Shown here: positions 60,599 to 64,000 of the stretch, one piece after another
Layout of the letters: every line of letters starts with the position of its first letter
Position numbering within the stretch: the first letter of the stretch is position 1
From: Syntrophobacteraceae bacterium
GTDB taxonomy: Bacteria; Desulfobacterota; Syntrophobacteria; Syntrophobacterales; Syntrophobacteraceae
DNA: 64,000 bases
Direction: 5' to 3'
NCBI GenBank assembly: GCA_025453975.1
Contig: JALOPI010000036.1
Span: 1-64,000 of the forward strand
Made by a program: the position numbers and the translations under genes
Notes under the pieces: generated by a model
What the model was told of the DNA's origin: nothing
Seen by the model: only the letters and a program-made list of their open reading frames with translations
Databases searched by the model: none

Positions 60599-61444
60599 AT
60601 GGAGCTCAAGATCACGGTCCTTTGTGAGAATACGGTTCCAACCCCGGGACTTCTGGGAGAGCATGGGTTCGCGGCTTTCGTGGAGACTCCGGGCGGCAAC
60701 GTCCTCTTCGATACCGGCCAGGGCTTCGGTCTGGTGCAGAATTCCCTGCGACTTCAGAAAGATCTCAAGTCGGTTTCCCACCTGGTCCTCAGCCACGGGC
60801 ACTTCGACCACACAGGAGGAATGCTGGCCTTCCTGGGAGTCCACGGCCCGTGCGAGGTGGTGGCCCACCCGGATGTGCTCGGAGAGCGCTTCCGCTGGAT
60901 GCCCGTTGGACCCGAGGAGAAGCCCGTATCCATCGGCATTCCCTGGCGCGAAGCCTATCTGACGACCCGGGGGGCACGGTTCAGATGGCAAACCGAGTTT
61001 ACCGAGATTCTGGAGAATGTTTTTGTCAGTGGCGAGGTACCGAGAGACACGCCCTTCGAGCTGGGGGACCCCAAGTTTGTGGTGAAGCAGAATGGCCAAT
61101 GGGCGGCCGATCCCTTTCTCGACGACTATTCCCTGGTCCTCAAGACGTCGAAGGGCCTGGTGATCCTTCTCGGCTGCGCTCACGCCGGGCTCATCAACAT
61201 CTTGAACCACGTCATCGCCAAGACGGGTGTCGACAGGATCCGCGCCATTCTCGGGGGCACCCACCTGGGCTTCTCGCCCCAGTCCCAGCTGGATGAAACC
61301 ATACCGGTCCTGAAGAAATACCAACTGGAGACACTGGCTACGAGCCATTGCACCGGACAAGGCCCCATTGCCCGGCTCGCCGCCGAATTCGGAAGCGGGT
61401 TCGCCTTCGGTCATGTGGGGTACACGCTGACCGTGCCCCAATGA
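60599..61444 (+). CDS. Metallo-beta-lactamase-fold hydrolase
   Basis: 281 residues from ATG 60599, 5 bases after GGAGG. Dinuclear zinc motif His66-x-His68-x-Asp70-His71 (LSHGHFDHTGG), a further metal Asp/His region in GCAHAGLIN and the C-terminal ATSHCTGQGP. This pattern resembles the MptB/dihydropterin-phosphate-synthase-like COG1237 group, but the physiological substrate is not clear. It overlaps the next gene by 4 bases (ATGA), so it is coupled to the LivK-like binding protein. Confidence 0.85.
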   Translation: MELKITVLCENTVPTPGLLGEHGFAAFVETPGGNVLFDTGQGFGLVQNSLRLQKDLKSVSHLVLSHGHFDHTGGMLAFLGVHGPCEVVAHPDVLGERFRWMPVGPEEKPVSIGIPWREAYLTTRGARFRWQTEFTEILENVFVSGEVPRDTPFELGDPKFVVKQNGQWAADPFLDDYSLVLKTSKGLVILLGCAHAGLINILNHVIAKTGVDRIRAILGGTHLGFSPQSQLDETIPVLKKYQLETLATSHCTGQGPIARLAAEFGSGFAFGHVGYTLTVPQ

Positions 61445-62667
61445 TCGGCATCGTCGACAGACGGGCATGGGGTGCCGGAGTCCTGGTTTTCCTGGCCTCC
61501 CTGGCGCTCCTTCTGCACCCTGCCCACGCCATGACCTCAGCCAGCAGCGCCCCTCCCGTCATCCGCATCGGGGAGATCAACCCCCTCACCGGGAAGCTGG
61601 CACGGCACGGCATCGAGATCCACGAAGGCATCCTCTGGGCCGTGGAGGTGGTGAACGCCAGAGGGGGCATCCTGGGAAGGAAGATCGAGCTGGTCAGTCG
61701 CGATGACCAGAGTCTCCCTGAAGTCGCCATCAACCAGGCCGAGGATCTGCTTTATCGAAACCGGGTGATTGGCCTGGTGGGCGGATACGTGGATTCCCTG
61801 GTCGGCCCGGTGAGTGAGCTGGCCGCCCGATACGGCGTACCCTACGTGGCCTCGGCCAGCCTCCAGCGCTCCCTCACCCTGGGTCGGAAGAATCCGTTCT
61901 TCTTTCGAGTGGCGCACCTGGATGGTATCGTCGTGCCCCTCTGCGACTTCATCCGTGATGTGGTCCGCCCGACTTCGGTGGCCATCCTGTACACCTCCAC
62001 ACCGGGATCCACGGAGCTCGGGCAGGAAGTCGAGTCTCGTCTCAAGGAATCTGGCGTTCCTCTGGGGCTCGTCGAGAAGTTCAGGCCCGGGAGCCCGGAT
62101 TTTTCGGCATTTCTCCTGAAGCTTCGCGCAGCCCGCGTCGACACGCTGATTTGCGGCGGATTTTTTCCGGACCACCTCGTCCTCGTTCGTCAGATTCGCG
62201 AGCAGAAGATTTCCTTGAAAGCTTACGTGGGGCCCTGGGGTGTGGCCTATCCCAGCTTCATTGAGGAGATGGGAGCCGCGGCCGAGGGCCTTTTCGGCAT
62301 GTGCGCATGGAGCGGAGGGATCACCCCTCCGGGAACGGAGGACGCTTCCCGGGCTTTCATGGAAGGTTTCGAGGGCAGGTTCGGTAAGGCCCCCAACACG
62401 ACGACCATGCACGGCTATGCATCCGCGGCGGCATTGCTTGCGGCCGTTGAGCAGGACCTCCAGTCTGGTGGAAGCCTCAAGGGCCAGGATACAGGCCGGC
62501 GACTGCGAGAGCTGGATCTTCTGACACCCATGGGACGCGTGGCCTTTGATGAAAGAGGGGATCCGAGACATTATCGGCAGGTGGTGGTTCAGATTCAGGG
62601 GGGGAACCTCGTGGCGGTCTTCCCCAAGGATCGAGCCGGCTGGGGAATCCGGTGGCCCTCGCCCTGA
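61441..62667 (+). CDS. livK: Liv-type ABC transporter substrate-binding protein
   Basis: 408 residues with a Sec signal peptide (GAGVLVFLASLALLLHPAHA, cleavage near residue 30) and the type I periplasmic-binding fold: IRIGEINPLTGKLARHGIEI, VEVVNARGGILGRKIELVSRDD, VIGLVGGYVDSLVGPV and TMHGYASAAALLAA. Its ATG overlaps the previous stop. livH and livM follow, so it belongs to a branched-chain-amino-acid or aromatic-acid importer. The ligand is not readable. Confidence 0.93.
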   Translation: MIGIVDRRAWGAGVLVFLASLALLLHPAHAMTSASSAPPVIRIGEINPLTGKLARHGIEIHEGILWAVEVVNARGGILGRKIELVSRDDQSLPEVAINQAEDLLYRNRVIGLVGGYVDSLVGPVSELAARYGVPYVASASLQRSLTLGRKNPFFFRVAHLDGIVVPLCDFIRDVVRPTSVAILYTSTPGSTELGQEVESRLKESGVPLGLVEKFRPGSPDFSAFLLKLRAARVDTLICGGFFPDHLVLVRQIREQKISLKAYVGPWGVAYPSFIEEMGAAAEGLFGMCAWSGGITPPGTEDASRAFMEGFEGRFGKAPNTTTMHGYASAAALLAAVEQDLQSGGSLKGQDTGRRLRELDLLTPMGRVAFDERGDPRHYRQVVVQIQGGNLVAVFPKDRAGWGIRWPSP

Positions 62668-62818
62668 CCTGTTTGATCCATTGACACTGCAAATGACTGG
62701 GACTTGCCCTTCCACCATCTCGAGTGCATGAGAGGGATCTCGCGAGCCCTCCTTTCGATCGAATGACAGAAAGTCCGGGTCTTAGCCATTTGCAGCAGAG
62801 ATCCTCGCGGTTATTTTC

Positions 62819-63688
62819 ATGTGGATGCAACTGCTGGTCAATTCCCTCGCCCTCGGCTCCTTTTATGCCCTGATCGCCTTCGGCTTCGCACTCATTTTCG
62901 GTGTCACAAGGGCGTTCAACCTGGCCCATGGAGAGCTGGTTCTTCTGGGAGGCTACATCGCCTGTCTCCTCGCCAAGGGCTACGGGATCCACACCTTGTG
63001 GACCCTGCCCTTCAGCATCATGGCCCTCCTGGGGGCAGCCCTTCTGCTCCATGCCATCCTGCGGCGACTTCGCGAGCCTTTCGAGCTGAACACGCTGGTG
63101 GTCACCTTCGGTCTGGCCCTGGTGCTCCAGAATGCCATGGTGTTTTTTTTCACGGCCGACTATCGGCTGATCGACCCCGGCAGTCTCCGTCACCTCGACC
63201 TCCTCGGTATCCAGGTCTCAGACGCTCAGCTCTCGGTTTTCGCTCTTTCGATCACCGTCACCGTGGCTTTGCATCTTCTCATGAGGAAAACTTTCCTGGG
63301 AAAAGCTCTTCGAGCAACCATCCAGGATCGTGAAGCGGCCAGGCTGGCCGGGATTCATGTGGACCACATGACACTGGTCGCCTTTGGACTCGGTGGCATG
63401 CTGCTGGGTCTGGCCGGGCCTTTTTATGCTCAGAAAGCCTACCTGCACCCTTTTGGCGGCTCGGAGCCGACCCTCCTGGCCATCATCATTTCCATTTTCG
63501 CGGGCGTGGGTCGGACCCGTGGCATTCTTCTCGGCGGGTGGCTCCTGGGAGCCATGGAGTCGGCATCGGTCTTCCTTCTGGGTGGGAGCTGGCGTGAACT
63601 GGTCAGCGCGGTCCTGCTCATCGCCCTCCTCCTCCTGAGGCCCCAGGGCTTATGGGCGGGTCGGGGCGGCGCGGGAGGAGCGGTGTGA
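62819..63688 (+). CDS. livH: Branched-chain-type ABC transporter permease LivH
   Basis: 289 residues, about eight membrane helices. Family signatures: FYALIAFGFALIFGVTRAFNLAHGEL near the start and the ATPase-contact loop REAARLAGIHVDHM near residue 175; GVGRTRGILLGGWLLGAMES at the end. The ribosome site is weak, and ATG 62825 is an alternative. The 151 bases between livK and this gene hold nothing recognisable. It overlaps livM by 4 bases. Confidence 0.95.
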   Translation: MWMQLLVNSLALGSFYALIAFGFALIFGVTRAFNLAHGELVLLGGYIACLLAKGYGIHTLWTLPFSIMALLGAALLLHAILRRLREPFELNTLVVTFGLALVLQNAMVFFFTADYRLIDPGSLRHLDLLGIQVSDAQLSVFALSITVTVALHLLMRKTFLGKALRATIQDREAARLAGIHVDHMTLVAFGLGGMLLGLAGPFYAQKAYLHPFGGSEPTLLAIIISIFAGVGRTRGILLGGWLLGAMESASVFLLGGSWRELVSAVLLIALLLLRPQGLWAGRGGAGGAV

Positions 63689-64000
63689 AGCCCATCTCTC
63701 CACCCGTCCTGCTCATTGGGGGAGCGGCGAGCCTCCTGCTATTATGGCCCTCCATCCTCCAGGGCGGAGAATTCTATTGCCGCGTTCTGGGCCTGTCATT
63801 CTTCTACGCAGCCCTGGCCATGGCCTGGAACATCCTGGCCCTGACCGGCTCCGTTTCCATCGGCCATACGGCCTTCTTTGGTCTGGGGGCCTATACTTCG
63901 GCTCTCATGAGCCATTACACCGCTGTTTCTCCGCTGCTCTGCGTGCTTCTGGGCGGAGCTTCGGCCATGGTCTACGGTGTGGCCTGGCATCTGGCCCTCA
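63685..64000 (+). CDS. livM: Branched-chain-type ABC transporter permease LivM, 3' end outside window
   Basis: Starts at GTG 63685 inside the livH stop (GTGA), 5 bases after GGGAGGAGCG. The visible 105 residues begin KPISPPVLLIGG and contain LALTGSVSIGHTAFFGLGAYTSAL, the LivM signature, with hydrophobic helices. The frame is open at the window end. The ATPase genes livG and livF are expected downstream. Confidence 0.92.
   Translation, partial: MKPISPPVLLIGGAASLLLLWPSILQGGEFYCRVLGLSFFYAALAMAWNILALTGSVSIGHTAFFGLGAYTSALMSHYTAVSPLLCVLLGGASAMVYGVAWHLAL

Noticed and set aside
1-64000. Insertion sequences, prophage, CRISPR arrays or replication origin
   Set aside because: No transposase, integrase, phage structural gene, regularly spaced repeat or DnaA-box cluster was recognised.

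Overview
The window is 64 kb of GC-rich (roughly 60-63 %) bacterial chromosome, densely packed and mostly on the minus strand. It reads as a Gram-negative anaerobe of the former Deltaproteobacteria (Desulfobacterota), most like Syntrophobacterales. This is inferred from gene content: an LPS export and Kdo gene set, an anaerobic benzimidazole/cobalamin cluster behind a B12 riboswitch, a RACo-type corrinoid activator, acyl/aryl-CoA ligases next to Liv-type transporters, and rpoN-hpf-ptsN-rapZ. No phage, insertion sequence or CRISPR array was seen.

Layout. 1-5.8 kb (+): a tripartite RND efflux pump, with the adaptor cut by the window start. 6.1-13.8 kb: an RSH (ppGpp) protein with a divergent synthetase domain, a Do-type periplasmic protease, an HNH protein overlapping a tiny Cys-rich gene, an ArsR repressor with a DsrE2-like protein behind a clear promoter/operator, and an iron superoxide dismutase. 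13.8-20.6 kb (-): aroF-trpE-trpG-trpD-trpC-trpF, preceded by a trpL leader peptide with clustered Trp codons, a 14-bp terminator-like hairpin and a promoter; trpBA are not here. 20.6-23.2 kb (-): a PaaK-family CoA ligase and a Liv-type binding protein. 23.7-28.7 kb: panE, a 63-aa protein, and an inositol-phosphate synthase followed by two tandem TIM-barrel paralogues. 28.9-33.2 kb (-): promoter, cobalamin riboswitch, terminator, ThiC/BzaF-family gene, cobT, PduO-type adenosyltransferase and a small membrane protein. This is best read as anaerobic synthesis and attachment of a cobamide lower ligand. A RACo-like activator lies divergently next to it.

35.6-57.6 kb (-) is one long co-directional block. 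In transcription order it runs: pyrG (strong promoter inside a palindrome), kdsA, kdsC; then lptC-lptA-lptB-rpoN-hpf-ptsN-rapZ-EIIA(Man)-rimI; then a 1424-residue pyruvate-phosphate-dikinase-like protein without a PEP-binding barrel, a divergent GAPDH paralogue, gapA, pgk, tpiA, secG; then tRNA(CAT), a Nif3-like gene and a zinc-ribbon coiled-coil gene. It joins outer-membrane biogenesis, sigma-54/regulatory PTS and lower glycolysis. 57.9-64 kb (+): a CBS-domain protein, a benzoate-CoA-ligase-family enzyme, a metallo-beta-lactamase-fold enzyme and a LivK-LivH-LivM transporter running off the window end.

Most interesting items: the riboswitch-controlled bzaF-cobT cluster; the trp attenuator; the headless-PPDK/GAPDH pair downstream of PTS regulators whose EI and HPr partners are not in the window; the inositol-phosphate synthase with tandem TIM barrels; the RSH with a degenerate synthetase motif; and three copies of an intergenic inverted-repeat family. 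Function calls come from motif recognition by eye. No database search was possible.
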